64,000 nt of DNA from Chitinophaga fulva (GTDB lineage Bacteria > Bacteroidota > Bacteroidia > Chitinophagales > Chitinophagaceae). This document shows, in pieces, positions 16,593 through 26,031 of this stretch. The number at the start of each line of letters is the position of its first letter. Positions within the stretch are counted from its first letter, which is position 1. The notes under the pieces were generated by a model. The model saw only the letters and a list, made by a program, of their open reading frames with translations, did no database searches and had not been told where the DNA came from. The stretch lies in contig NZ_JABBGC010000001.1 of assembly GCF_012927205.1 (NCBI RefSeq), positions 1,240,001 to 1,304,000 of the forward strand, given 5' to 3'. Position numbers and translations under genes: made by a program.

Positions 16593-17483
16593 TCAGAACT
16601 TTAAGTTAGCCGGGAGATACTTAGCCACGAGATCTTCGTAATAGGAACGAAGTTTATTCCAGTCCGGTGGTACCGGATTTTTGGAATAGAGATCATATGG
16701 GTTGAAGAGTTTCACCCATTTGAGCATTTCGTGGTCATGATCATCGAGCAGATAATCATAGGCGCCTTCCCGGTGCCAGGCGTAGAAAGAATGATAGCGC
16801 AGCATGTACAGGCCGGATTCCGGCAGATGGTCTTTCATCATCTGGTACACGTATTCATCGTGTCCCCATGACATGTGCACATTGCGCAGGCCGCAGCCGC
16901 GTTCATAAACGCCGGTACCTTCCTGGTACACGGTGTTTTGATAGTCCGGATTGTTGCGGAAATATTCCGGATAAACGACTTTATCTGAATAGGGAGCGCC
17001 TACGGGGAAGGTGTCGCCAACGACGGCCCATTGAGGCTCTCCGAAGAGGCAGAGTACTTTGCCCATATCGTGCATGAGGCCAGTGAGCACCATCCAGTCG
17101 GGATGGCCATCATGACGGATAGCTTCCGAAGTCTGCAGCAGGTGCTGAAACTGGTCGAGATCGGTGTCCGGATCGGAGTCGTCCACCAGCTCATTCAGGA
17201 AATTAAAGGCATCCCATACCGGCATTTCCTTTTTGTTGAATTGCAGGAAATCGGCCCTTTTCTGTTGCACAAAATCATATGTCTGATAGGTATGATTGAG
17301 CCGATAGAATTCGCGGACAGTATCTCTTTCCGGGGTATCGTAGTTCCGGTATTCATCCACAGATTTGGAAGTGGCGATACTTTCCGGAGTGGGGTACCGT
17401 TCCAGTACGGCGTCTTCCCACTGGTCGAGGCTTGTTAGCGGGTTCACTTCTTTTTCAGTGAAGGAAGGCTTTTTGTTATCCAT
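16593..17483 (-). CDS. myo-Inositol oxygenase (MIOX)
   Basis: The 296-residue enzyme matches the MIOX family, which cleaves myo-inositol with O2 to D-glucuronate using a diiron centre. All expected metal ligands are visible: H114 (DQFQHLLQT), H138 and D139 (GLMHDMGKV), H208 (MSWGHDEY), H231 (LRYHSFY) and D264 (FNPYDLYSK). The family DPDTDLDQ motif is at about 104-111. The gene precedes an SSS symporter on the same strand and is divergent from a LacI regulator. The palindrome at 17558-17575 in the shared upstream region probably controls it. Confidence 0.95.
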   Translation of the reverse strand: MDNKKPSFTEKEVNPLTSLDQWEDAVLERYPTPESIATSKSVDEYRNYDTPERDTVREFYRLNHTYQTYDFVQQKRADFLQFNKKEMPVWDAFNFLNELVDDSDPDTDLDQFQHLLQTSEAIRHDGHPDWMVLTGLMHDMGKVLCLFGEPQWAVVGDTFPVGAPYSDKVVYPEYFRNNPDYQNTVYQEGTGVYERGCGLRNVHMSWGHDEYVYQMMKDHLPESGLYMLRYHSFYAWHREGAYDYLLDDHDHEMLKWVKLFNPYDLYSKNPVPPDWNKLRSYYEDLVAKYLPANLKF

Positions 17484-17557
17484 GGCAAGCGGTTTTATGG
17501 CTGACTTAAATTTCGGCTATTTTGACAGGATTATTGGCATGGGCGGGGAGTTTTATT

Positions 17558-17575
17558 TACGAAACCGGTTTCGTA
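17558..17575. promoter_or_regulatory. LacI-family operator palindrome between inositol oxygenase and lacI-type genes
   Basis: TACGAAACCGGTTTCGTA is a perfect 18-bp palindrome with a CG-centred core, the form expected for LacI-family operators. It lies 75 nt before the inositol oxygenase ATG and 13 nt before the regulator ATG, so it could serve both directions. Confidence 0.8.
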
Positions 17576-17587
17576 GATTTATCGGAC

Positions 17588-18613
17588 ATGAAAAACGTAA
17601 ACATCAGGGCGCTGGCCCGGGAGTTGAATCTTTCGTTATCTACGGTTTCCAAGGCATTGCGTGATAGCTATGAGATCAGTGCCGCCACCAAAGAAAGGGT
17701 GCGGGCTTTGGCTGCTGAGTGGAACTATATTCCCAACGCCTACGCCAGTAGCCTGCGCGGGCGGAGGAGCAAAAATATTGCAGTGGTACTGCCGGAGGTG
17801 GCCGACAGTTTTTTTTCGATCGCTATTAACGGCATAGAGGCGGCTGTGAAGGCTAAAGGGTATCACGTGATCATCTACCTGACGCATGAAAGTTATGCCG
17901 GAGAAGTGGCCATATTAAAAGATTTTCAGAGTGGCCGGGTAGACGGAGTGCTGTTGTCGGTGTCACGGGAAACCACAGATACCGCGCATGTGCAGGAACT
18001 AATGGATAAGGATGTGCCGGTGGTGTTTTTTGACCGGGTGCTGGAAACGCTGGCGGCGCCGAAAATAGTGACAGATGACGCGGAAAGTGCCTATAAGGCC
18101 ACCGCCCATTTGATAGCGCAGGGATGCCGGGAAATAGCTTATCTCGGTATTTCCGATAGCCTGTCCATCTGCCGGCAGCGGATGGCCGGTTACGTGCAGG
18201 CATTGGGTGATCACCAGCTTCCCGTACATCAGCGGAATATGCTCATCTGTACCACCGACGGGGCCGGTAATTTCCAGCTGGTGAAAAAGCTGTTGCAGCG
18301 CACGCACCGGCCGGATGGTATTGTGGCCTCCGTAGAAAAACTGACGACCACCGTATACCAGGCCTGTCGGCAACTACAATTACGTATGCCCGAAGACGTG
18401 AAACTGGCATGCTTTTCTAATCTGGAGATCGCTACCATTCTGCAGCCGTCGCTGACGACGGTCACGCAGCCTGCTTTTGACATGGGGAAAGCTGCTGCGG
18501 AGGTGCTGGTGAAAATGCTGGAAAAGAAACCGCTAACACCGAAGGATATACGTATTGTGATTCCTTCAGTACTGGTGGTGAGGGAATCAAGTGTCAAAAC
18601 CAGCAAACGATAA
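17588..18613 (+). CDS. LacI-family transcriptional regulator of the inositol module
   Basis: From the ATG at 17588 the protein is 341 residues, the normal family length. It has an N-terminal helix-turn-helix (NIRALARELNLSLSTVSKALRDSYEISAATKERV, residues 5-38), the hinge region YASSLRGRRSKNIAVVLPE, and a periplasmic-binding-like sensor domain to about 335. The frame is open to 17522, but that part would run through the operator. Divergence from inositol oxygenase across a perfect palindrome suggests it represses that operon and itself. A Crp/Fnr gene starts 22 nt after its stop. Confidence 0.92.
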   Translation: MKNVNIRALARELNLSLSTVSKALRDSYEISAATKERVRALAAEWNYIPNAYASSLRGRRSKNIAVVLPEVADSFFSIAINGIEAAVKAKGYHVIIYLTHESYAGEVAILKDFQSGRVDGVLLSVSRETTDTAHVQELMDKDVPVVFFDRVLETLAAPKIVTDDAESAYKATAHLIAQGCREIAYLGISDSLSICRQRMAGYVQALGDHQLPVHQRNMLICTTDGAGNFQLVKKLLQRTHRPDGIVASVEKLTTTVYQACRQLQLRMPEDVKLACFSNLEIATILQPSLTTVTQPAFDMGKAAAEVLVKMLEKKPLTPKDIRIVIPSVLVVRESSVKTSKR

Positions 18614-18635
18614 AAAATAACGGAAACCATAACCA

Positions 18636-19199
18636 ATGAAAGAACTACAGACTTACATTCATTCCCTGACCCCTTTCTCTGACGACAATTGGCAGCACCT
18701 GCTGCCGGCACTCTCTGTGCAACATTTCCGGAAAGACGAATTTCTGTTGCGCGCCGGCGAGGTATGTAATGCCTTGTTTTTTGTCAGCAAGGGTTATTGC
18801 CGGGCTTTCTACGATAAAGATGGCGTGGATATCAACGCTGATTTCTTTTTTGAGCAGGACATTGCTACCAATATCAATAGCTATGGCCGCCGGGAGAAAT
18901 CCACTTTTTCTATACAGGCCTGCGAACCGCTGGAAGTGGTGCGTTTTGACCGGGACCTTTTACTGGCCGCGGCTGCCGCGGACCCACAGATAGAAACGCT
19001 GGGAAGACTCTGCCTGCAACGTATTGCGGCAAAGCAGGAGAAACACACGGCGTTGTTCAAACTGATGAGTGCACAGGAGCGGTATGAATACCTGGAGCAG
19101 GCATACCCGGAAATGCTGCAACGGGTGTCGTTATCGCAGTTATCGTCCTTTCTGGGCATAGCCCGGGAAACGTTGAGCCGTATCCGGGGCAGGCGGTAG
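18636..19199 (+). CDS. Crp/Fnr-family regulator
   Basis: The 187-residue protein has an N-terminal cNMP-binding-like barrel (VQHFRKDEFLLRAGEVCNALFFVSKGYCRAFY, about residues 28-59). A C-terminal helix-turn-helix ends SLSQLSSFLGIARETLSRIRGRR. It is a paralogue of the protein encoded at 8803-9381. It starts 22 nt after the LacI gene, suggesting co-transcription. A perfect TGTGA-N6-TCACA palindrome lies just downstream, before the small NTF2-like gene, and is a candidate binding site for this or another Crp-type protein. Confidence 0.88.
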   Translation: MKELQTYIHSLTPFSDDNWQHLLPALSVQHFRKDEFLLRAGEVCNALFFVSKGYCRAFYDKDGVDINADFFFEQDIATNINSYGRREKSTFSIQACEPLEVVRFDRDLLLAAAAADPQIETLGRLCLQRIAAKQEKHTALFKLMSAQERYEYLEQAYPEMLQRVSLSQLSSFLGIARETLSRIRGRR

Positions 19200-19210
19200 C
19201 GTTGCGCGTT

Positions 19211-19226
19211 TGTGACGATCGTCACA
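19211..19226. promoter_or_regulatory. Crp-type operator TGTGA-N6-TCACA
   Basis: TGTGACGATCGTCACA is a perfect 16-bp palindrome with the classical Crp half-sites and spacing. It ends 22 nt before the -7 element at 19249, roughly over the expected -33 region, and lies directly after a Crp/Fnr gene. Confidence 0.65.
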
Positions 19227-19248
19227 GGATAGATTCCTGTTGCGGCCC

Positions 19249-19256
19249 TACCTTTG
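19249..19256 (+). promoter_or_regulatory. -7 element for the NTF2-like gene
   Basis: TACCTTTG is an exact TAnnTTTG match 15 nt before the ATG at 19272. No -33 TTTG was found; the Crp-type palindrome occupies part of that region. Confidence 0.55.
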
Positions 19257-19271
19257 TGTGCAGATAAAAAA

Positions 19272-19607
19272 ATGAAGACGATGACACAAGCTGGAAAAAC
19301 CGTGGAGCAGTTCATAACTGCCCTGAATAAAGAAGAGATGACCGTAGCCGGAACATTGCTGACGCCCGATTTCAAATTTGTGGGCGTACTGGGCTCCCGT
19401 GATGGCGCCGACGTATACATGGAAGATATGGGCCGTATGAAGATGAAATACACGGTCCATAAAATATTTGAAAACGGCGACGATGTATGTGTGCTGTGCG
19501 ATTATATGATGGGTGACAAAACTGTGTTCGGATGCAGCTGGTACCAGCTGAAAAACGGGAAAATCAACTCGCTTAGGGTGGTGTTTGATCCCCGACCCTT
19601 ATTATAA
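19272..19607 (+). CDS. SnoaL/NTF2-like small protein
   Basis: The 111-residue protein has the SnoaL-like NTF2 fold pattern: an N-terminal helix (TVEQFITALNKEEMTVAGTLLTPDFKFVG), then strands ending in DKTVFGCSWYQLKNGKINSLRVVFDPRPLL. The specific activity is unknown. The ATG at 19272 follows the -7 element; the TTG start at 19254 would fall inside the promoter. A strong terminator begins directly after the stop. Confidence 0.75.
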   Translation: MKTMTQAGKTVEQFITALNKEEMTVAGTLLTPDFKFVGVLGSRDGADVYMEDMGRMKMKYTVHKIFENGDDVCVLCDYMMGDKTVFGCSWYQLKNGKINSLRVVFDPRPLL

Positions 19608-19643
19608 AAAATATTAAGCGCGGTTCGCCGCGCTTAATATTTT
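19608..19643 (+). terminator. Strong hairpin terminator with UUCG tetraloop
   Basis: A perfect 16-bp stem (19608-19623 with 19628-19643) is closed by a C(UUCG)G-type stable tetraloop, with an A-rich left end and T-rich right end. It begins immediately after the NTF2-like stop and works in either direction. Confidence 0.85.
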
Positions 19644-19749
19644 AAAATCAGTCGGTTAGACTTGATAATTACATTAATGTTAAAATTTCCCCAAAAAAAG
19701 ACCGTTTAGCCGTAGGGTAAGGCTTCCATTCTGGTACTACCTATCAGGC

Positions 19750-20874
19750 ATGGATAAAAATACCTTTCACGAACTAGTCGACCGATATCTGGACGGCACT
19801 GCCACTTCCGCTGAGCAGGCGCTGGTAGACCGTTATTGCGAGCAGCTGGAAACCTCCGGGGAGACCGGGTTGGAGCCGGAAACCGAGGTCTTGTTGCAAC
19901 AGGTCATGTATGACCGTATTATGCAAAAGATCCGGGCTCCGCGGAAACGTTCTTACAGATGGGCCTATGCCGCAGCCGCAGCAGTGCTGGCACTGGTAGT
20001 TGTGGGAGGCGTATTGCTCTTTCCCCGCAAACAGGCATCTTCTGTGGCTGTCACCGAGAATTCAGTTTTTCATAACGATATAAAACCGGGTGGCAATAAA
20101 GCCACACTGACACTGGCCAATGGGGCGACAGTCGTGCTGGATGATATAACAGCAGATTCACTGTCGCCACAGGGCAACAGTAAAATTACCCGGACCGGTA
20201 ACGGGCAACTGAGTTATCAACCATCAGGCGCGCCTCAGCAGGTGGTGTATAATACCCTCTCCACGCCGGCAGGCGGCCAGTTCCGGCTCACCTTACCGGA
20301 TGGCAGCCGTGTTTGGCTGAATGCCGCCTCCTCCATTACATTCCCTACCGCATTTAACGGCAAAGACCGCATTGTAGAGCTGAAAGGAGAGGCTTACCTC
20401 GAAGTCAGCCACAACCCGCACCAACCATTTAAAGTAAAAGTCCGTGATATGGAAGTGTCTGTGCTGGGCACACATTTCAATATCAACGCCTATCCTGACG
20501 AAGCAGGGGTCCGTACCACCCTGCTGGAAGGATCGGTGCGCGTGAACAATGACGGACAGTCATATATGCTGAAGCCTGGTCAGCAGGCACAGCTGCAGCC
20601 CGACGGGCAATTTTCCCTTCATCAAGTAGATACAGACGACATCATTGCCTGGAAAGACGGGCAGTTTGCCTTCAACGATGCAGATATCCACACCGTTATG
20701 CGCCAGGTAGCACGCTGGTACGGCGCAGAGGTGGTATACCAGGGCGCCGTTACCCATCACTTTATGGGTAACATTCCCCGTGATGTACCGGTATCCCGGT
20801 TGTTGAAAATGCTGGAGCTGACAGGCCGCGTGTCTTTTGTAGTGGAGGGGAACAAGATTATCGTCAAACCTTAA
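19750..20874 (+). CDS. FecR-family anti-sigma factor (SusCD locus 1)
   Basis: The 374-residue protein has a cytoplasmic N-terminal region (FHELVDRYLDGTATSAEQALVDRYCEQ). One transmembrane helix lies near 76-94 (YAAAAAVLALVVVGGVLLF). The periplasmic FecR domain is near 165-270 (TPAGGQFRLTLPDGSRVWLNAASSITFP; VSVLGTHFNINAYPDE), and a DUF4974 C-terminus follows from about 300. It would transmit a signal from the STN domain of the downstream SusC to an ECF sigma factor. Unusually, no sigma gene precedes it; the nearest is at 27437, after the thioredoxin gene. Confidence 0.93.
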   Translation: MDKNTFHELVDRYLDGTATSAEQALVDRYCEQLETSGETGLEPETEVLLQQVMYDRIMQKIRAPRKRSYRWAYAAAAAVLALVVVGGVLLFPRKQASSVAVTENSVFHNDIKPGGNKATLTLANGATVVLDDITADSLSPQGNSKITRTGNGQLSYQPSGAPQQVVYNTLSTPAGGQFRLTLPDGSRVWLNAASSITFPTAFNGKDRIVELKGEAYLEVSHNPHQPFKVKVRDMEVSVLGTHFNINAYPDEAGVRTTLLEGSVRVNNDGQSYMLKPGQQAQLQPDGQFSLHQVDTDDIIAWKDGQFAFNDADIHTVMRQVARWYGAEVVYQGAVTHHFMGNIPRDVPVSRLLKMLELTGRVSFVVEGNKIIVKP

Positions 20875-20908
20875 AGCAAAAACCAATCAATAATCCGCCC
20901 AAAAAAAT

Positions 20909-20937
20909 GGCCAGAGATATTCGCAGTATCCCTGGCC
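20909..20937 (+). repeat. Stem-loop between fecR and susC of locus 1
   Basis: GGCCAG-A-GAT (20909-20918) pairs with ATC-C-CTGGCC (20928-20937) around an A/C mismatch. Flanking GCCC and GGGC can extend the pairing. No T-run follows. A stem also occupies the fecR-susC gap of locus 2. Confidence 0.4.
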
Positions 20938-20996
20938 GGTGGGCAACCTTAAAATGTCCTGTTTAGAAATTTTATTCATCACCCAAAATCAAATGT

Positions 20997-23900
20997 ATGA
21001 TTTTAAGAGCTTGGTTCCAAGCCCAGCGTGGTACCCTGTACCCGCCAGCTAATGAGCACTCCGGCAGGTATCCTGCCCGGAGAAAAATCTGGAAGATTAT
21101 GAAACTGACTGTCATGTTACTGTTGGCTGCATTTATGCATGTGAGCGCGGGCACTTTTGCCCAGACAGTAACGCTTTCTTTAAAGAAAGCGCCATTAACC
21201 AGGGTTTTTAGGGAGATGCAACAACAAACAGGATATTCCTTCCTGTATTCCAAGGAAGACCTGCAACAGACGGACAATGTAAACCTTGATCTGAAAAATG
21301 TGCAGCTGTCGGCCGCGCTGAAGCAGTGTTTTGAAGATCAGCCGCTGACTTTCACGATCGTGGACAAGGTGGTGATCATCAAACGGGCTAACAGTGCTTC
21401 CGCAGGGCTGTTGGCCGTTGAAAAGGTAGCAGCAATACCCGTTACCGGCACCATCACTGATAGCTCCGGCACAGCATTGCCCGGTGCTTCCGTGGTGATC
21501 AAAGGAACTACCCGCTCCGCTATTTCTGACGTGGACGGCCGGTTTAATATCGATGCCAAACCTGGTGATGTACTGGTAATCCGCTATGTAGGCTTCAATA
21601 CAAAGGAAGTGACCGTAGGCAAAAATGCCGGCATACAGATTAAGCTGGAACAGCTCTCCAGCCGCCTGGCAGGCATTTCCGTAGTGAGCACCGGTTACCA
21701 GACCATCTCCAAGGAACGCGCTACAGGCTCTTATTCTACCATCACCGCCGATGATATGGCCGGTAAAATGCAAACCGGCATACTGGACCGCCTCGAAGGG
21801 ATGGCTGCCGGTATGACTTCCTATAAAGGCAAAATGCAGATCCGCGGGGTAACCACCTTAGGTACTCAAACCGCTCCCCTATACGTCATTGATGGGATGC
21901 CCTTTGAAGGGGACAGCGCGGTGATTAACCCTGCCGACATCGCTACGGTTACTGTGCTGAAAGACGCAACCGCTGCTTCTATCTACGGCGCCCGCGCTGC
22001 GAATGGCGTGATCGTGATGACCACGAAACAAGGCAAACCCGGCGCGATGAGAGTTACTTACAACAACGCTATCAAATTTACGCCACTGCCCGGCAGAAGC
22101 TATAATAACCTGATGTCCAGCGCTGAACTGGTGGACTTTCAACGGGACATGTTCAACTATCGCTCCGGTGACTATAGCGCCATTGATCCCCGTAAAGCCA
22201 TGAACGACGTATACCGGTTGTTATACGAACGAAAGGGTAATAAAATCACAGAAGAGCAGTTGCAACGCGCATTGGACGTATATCGTAACAGTGACCGCTA
22301 TGACCAGGTGAAGGACGAACTGCTGCGCAAAGCGATGGTGACCAACCAGCACACACTGGGCCTTTCCGGGGGAAGCGAAAAATACCGCTATAACCTCTCC
22401 GTGAATTATCTCGGTACCAATCCGTATGAAAAAGCCCAACAGTCGCAACGAGTGGGTTATAACCTCCGCAATAGTTTCTACTTCACCAAATGGATGCGTG
22501 TAGACGTAGGCGTGTTAGGAAGCAGCATCAAAGAAGACTTTGATAACGGATTCCTGGGTATGAAGAATTTCAACGCCGGAAAAGCGTCCTATTATATGCT
22601 CCGTGATCCGAACGGGCAACCCACTCAATGGTACCTGAGCAAGTCCCAGTATGAAATTGACCGCCTGAAAGGTTTAGGTCTGCAAGATGAAACCTATCGT
22701 CCGTTGGAAGAACTTGGCCGTCAACGTTACACCAGGAAAGGCAACTACCTGAACCTCAATATTGGCGCTAATTTCAGGATCATTAACGGGTTATCACTAG
22801 ATGTACGTTATCAGACAGAGCGTATGGACACTACCATACAGCAGTTATACCGCAAGAATGCCAACGTGGTAACGACTATGCTCAATGACGCTACTCCTAT
22901 CATCTCAGCAACATCCCTGCTGCCGCTTGGTGGCCAGTTTAATGAAACAAGGACCAGTGTCGCAACGAATATGCTGCGGTTACAACTGAACTACGAGAAA
23001 CTGATTGGCGATGATCATGAAATCCAGGCATTGGTGGGCGCTGAGCGGCGTCAGGTAAGGAATACTTCCACCAATATCCACAAATACGGATATGATGAGT
23101 ACAGTCTCAACTATAAACCGATAGATGAACTGGCACTGAGTCAGAATCTGAAAAATATGCAGTCGCTTTTTGGTCAGTTCCGACTGGATAGCAGAAATAA
23201 AGACAGAGAAAGAGGGTTCCGTGACCTGGAAGACAGGTTTGTGTCCTTTTACGGCAATGCTTCCTATTCTTATAAACGAAGGTTGACAGCATCCGGTAGT
23301 ATCAGAATAGATCAGTCCAACTTGTTCGGTACAGACCCTAAGTATCAATATAAACCCATGTGGTCAGCAGGCCTGATGTATGTAGTGAGCGATGGCGGAG
23401 ATATCAGCTGGCTGGACCGCCTGGCGGTACGTGCTACCTACGGTGTGAATGGTAATATTCCCAAGGACGCGGGGCCTTATATGATCACAAGAGACGATGT
23501 TCCCAACTATCTGACCAATGAGTCACAAGCCTATGTATACAGTCCGCCTAACGCCGGATTACGCTGGGAAAAAACCAAGGTGGCCAATATCGGTGTTGAC
23601 CTCACTACACTCGGTGGCAGACTGACCGGCTCTGTTGAATTCTATAATAAAAATACATCTGATCTGCTGGGCAACATGACAGCAGATCCTACGCTGGGCT
23701 GGAGCTCCTATATTGTCAACTACGGTAATATGTATAACCGCGGTATAGACATTACCCTGACCAGCGTTAATGTCAAAACCCGTGATTTCCGCTGGAATAC
23801 CACCTTTAACTTTAACTATAACAAAAATGAGTTGACCAAGCTGGATGTGTCTGAGAATTCAGTATACGGATATGTGTACGCAGCACAACGCCGGAAAGGT

Positions 23901-24560
23901 ATTCCGCTGGATGGATTATACAGTATCCGTTACGCCGGGCTGGACGCCAGCGGCCGGCCACAGGCTTATACCAAGGACGGAAAGATCGTGAAATCCACGC
24001 AGAACTTAACTGTTGACGATCTGGTATATAGTGGAACAACCATTCCGCCTTATTCAGCGTCTTTACAGAATACCTTACACTATAAGGATTTTGATCTCTT
24101 TTTTATGTTCATCTATTATGGTGGCAACGTCATGCGTGATGCGGTAGCGCCTTATCTGACGAAGTTTCCAGAGCTGAACTATACCACCAATATAGACCGC
24201 CAGGCACTTAACTACTGGAAAAAACCGGGTGATGAACAGAACCCGGATCTTGCACCGGCTTATTTCAGCGGTGCTTCCACCACTACCACCGTGCTGTGGG
24301 AAGGAGCTGATAAGCACATCAGCAAAGCATCCTATATCAAACTGCGTGATATAACACTGAGTTATAATCTCCCGTCAGCGCTGCTGAAGAAGGCTTATAT
24401 ACAAAGTATGCGGGTGAGCTTCCAGGTACAGAATGCATGGCGCTGGTCTGCTAACAAACAAAACCTGGACCCGGAAGTATGGAATGGTACTATTATCAAT
24501 GCTACCAGGGGATCAATGATACCTCCGAGCTACACAATTGGCGTAAATGTTAATTTCTAA
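20997..24560 (+). CDS. SusC/RagA-family TonB-dependent transporter with STN domain (locus 1)
   Basis: This large outer-membrane protein has a signal sequence (MKLTVMLLLAAFMHVSAGTFAQ), then an STN domain (LTRVFREMQQQTGYSFLYSKEDL). A carboxypeptidase-D-like region (VTGTITDSSGTALPGASVVIKG), a plug domain with MQIRGVTTLGTQTAPLYVIDGMPFEG, and a long beta barrel follow. The STN domain marks it as a signal-transducing receptor that works with FecR. The start at 20997 gives a long basic leader of the kind seen in Chitinophaga SusC proteins and also in locus 2; the alternative ATG at 21099 begins directly at MKLTVM. Substrate unknown. Confidence 0.92.
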   Translation: MILRAWFQAQRGTLYPPANEHSGRYPARRKIWKIMKLTVMLLLAAFMHVSAGTFAQTVTLSLKKAPLTRVFREMQQQTGYSFLYSKEDLQQTDNVNLDLKNVQLSAALKQCFEDQPLTFTIVDKVVIIKRANSASAGLLAVEKVAAIPVTGTITDSSGTALPGASVVIKGTTRSAISDVDGRFNIDAKPGDVLVIRYVGFNTKEVTVGKNAGIQIKLEQLSSRLAGISVVSTGYQTISKERATGSYSTITADDMAGKMQTGILDRLEGMAAGMTSYKGKMQIRGVTTLGTQTAPLYVIDGMPFEGDSAVINPADIATVTVLKDATAASIYGARAANGVIVMTTKQGKPGAMRVTYNNAIKFTPLPGRSYNNLMSSAELVDFQRDMFNYRSGDYSAIDPRKAMNDVYRLLYERKGNKITEEQLQRALDVYRNSDRYDQVKDELLRKAMVTNQHTLGLSGGSEKYRYNLSVNYLGTNPYEKAQQSQRVGYNLRNSFYFTKWMRVDVGVLGSSIKEDFDNGFLGMKNFNAGKASYYMLRDPNGQPTQWYLSKSQYEIDRLKGLGLQDETYRPLEELGRQRYTRKGNYLNLNIGANFRIINGLSLDVRYQTERMDTTIQQLYRKNANVVTTMLNDATPIISATSLLPLGGQFNETRTSVATNMLRLQLNYEKLIGDDHEIQALVGAERRQVRNTSTNIHKYGYDEYSLNYKPIDELALSQNLKNMQSLFGQFRLDSRNKDRERGFRDLEDRFVSFYGNASYSYKRRLTASGSIRIDQSNLFGTDPKYQYKPMWSAGLMYVVSDGGDISWLDRLAVRATYGVNGNIPKDAGPYMITRDDVPNYLTNESQAYVYSPPNAGLRWEKTKVANIGVDLTTLGGRLTGSVEFYNKNTSDLLGNMTADPTLGWSSYIVNYGNMYNRGIDITLTSVNVKTRDFRWNTTFNFNYNKNELTKLDVSENSVYGYVYAAQRRKGIPLDGLYSIRYAGLDASGRPQAYTKDGKIVKSTQNLTVDDLVYSGTTIPPYSASLQNTLHYKDFDLFFMFIYYGGNVMRDAVAPYLTKFPELNYTTNIDRQALNYWKKPGDEQNPDLAPAYFSGASTTTTVLWEGADKHISKASYIKLRDITLSYNLPSALLKKAYIQSMRVSFQVQNAWRWSANKQNLDPEVWNGTIINATRGSMIPPSYTIGVNVNF

Positions 24561-24571
24561 ACGGAACAAAC

Positions 24572-26020
24572 ATGAAGAAAATATTCATTCTGTTACTGGC
24601 AGGAGCATCTTTTGCAACATTGCCTGCCTGTAACAAATACCTGGACATCAAACCGAAAGGATATACCATTCCCGAGTATTTTGATGACTATCAAAAGCTG
24701 ATCAATAACACCAGCCTTACTGCTGCAGTGGGGGCTTATCCTGCCTATATCACAGATGATGTGGAAGGCGGAGAGGATAATGATATCAATCAGCAGGCGT
24801 CTTATTCATTCTACGCTGTGTATAAACGTAACCTGTATGCTTTCTCTCCAGGACAGATATTCGAGCAGAATAGTGAGGACCCGCAGTGGAACCCATCCTA
24901 TGCTAATATCTATGTTTGCAATACCGTCATCAATAATGTGATGAAGGTGGCAGATGCTACCGAACAGGAGAAAAAGCGCCTGCGCGCCCAGGCACAGGTA
25001 GCCCGTGCATTTGAATACCTGACATTGGTAAATATCTATGCCGAACAATATGATCCAGCTAACGCTTCTGCTGCATTGGGTGTTCCGCTGGTGTTAACGG
25101 AAGATATTACACAACCCTATGAAAGGAAAAGCGTAGCTGCTGTATATGCACAAATCAAACAGGACCTGGAAGAAGCATTGCCCAACCTGCCGGACAATGT
25201 ACCTAACACGCTGAAACCAGGTAAGAGCGCTGGCTATGGCTTGTTGAGCCGCGTGAACCTGTATATGGGAGATTATAAAGCAGCGCTTGAAAATGCCAAC
25301 AAAGTACTCGGTGTGAATAATGCACTGATGACTTATACCTCCTATGATGTCCAGAAGGGAACCTGGGGACGTGTATATAACCCCGTGGATAAATCAGCTT
25401 TCCCGGATGGAAATCTCAATAAGGAGACTATCTGGTACCGGAGAGGTACCCCCAGCTCTTCCAGTATCTTCACCGAAGTATATGCTAATCCGGACCTGAT
25501 CAATGTATTTAAGAAAGATCTGCCGGCAGGTGCTACGGACAAACGTTTTAGCCTGTTCTATTGCAACGGGGAAGCCCTCTTTGGCCCGAATAAAATATTA
25601 TTCCCGGGCCGCGTACTGTGGGCTGCTTATGTTGACTTTAATTTAGGCGTTGGTACTGCTGAATTGTACCTGAATGCGGCAGAGGCTGAAGCCAGAACAG
25701 GCAGCAAAGACAGGGCGATGCAACTGATCAATACCCTGCGGGACAATCGTATTACCAACAATCAGCCGCTGGTAGCTGCCGATAATGAAGCAGCGCTCCG
25801 CCTGGTGCTGGAAGAACGCAGAAGGGAACTGGCCCTGATGGGGTACAGCCGGTTGGCCGACCTGAAGCGGTTGAATAAAGACACCCGTTTCGCTAAAACC
25901 GTTACCCATACCCACAACGGACAAACGTATACGCTGCCCGCCAACGATAAGCGTTATGTGTTCCCCATACCGCCTAAAGTGCTGGCCATGAACCCCGGCA
26001 TCCCGCAATACGAACGCTAA
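24572..26020 (+). CDS. SusD/RagB-family outer-membrane lipoprotein (locus 1)
   Basis: The 482-residue protein has a lipoprotein signal (LLLAGASFATLPAC, C20). It follows the SusD pattern: KYLDIKPKGYTIPEYFDDYQKLIN after the lipobox, central TPR-like helices (RLRAQAQVARAFEYLTLVNIYAEQY), and a C-terminal LRLVLEERRRELALMGYSRLADLKRLN region near 410-437. It forms the lid of the SusC channel and binds the substrate at the cell surface. It starts 11 nt after the susC stop. Confidence 0.93.
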   Translation: MKKIFILLLAGASFATLPACNKYLDIKPKGYTIPEYFDDYQKLINNTSLTAAVGAYPAYITDDVEGGEDNDINQQASYSFYAVYKRNLYAFSPGQIFEQNSEDPQWNPSYANIYVCNTVINNVMKVADATEQEKKRLRAQAQVARAFEYLTLVNIYAEQYDPANASAALGVPLVLTEDITQPYERKSVAAVYAQIKQDLEEALPNLPDNVPNTLKPGKSAGYGLLSRVNLYMGDYKAALENANKVLGVNNALMTYTSYDVQKGTWGRVYNPVDKSAFPDGNLNKETIWYRRGTPSSSSIFTEVYANPDLINVFKKDLPAGATDKRFSLFYCNGEALFGPNKILFPGRVLWAAYVDFNLGVGTAELYLNAAEAEARTGSKDRAMQLINTLRDNRITNNQPLVAADNEAALRLVLEERRRELALMGYSRLADLKRLNKDTRFAKTVTHTHNGQTYTLPANDKRYVFPIPPKVLAMNPGIPQYER

Positions 26021-26031
26021 ACTTTATACCG

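Noticed and set aside
22700..23400. Search for CRISPR repeats, insertion sequences, integrase or prophage genes across the window
   Set aside because: No regularly spaced repeats, terminal inverted repeats with transposase, integrases or capsid genes were seen anywhere; the coordinates given are only an example stretch.
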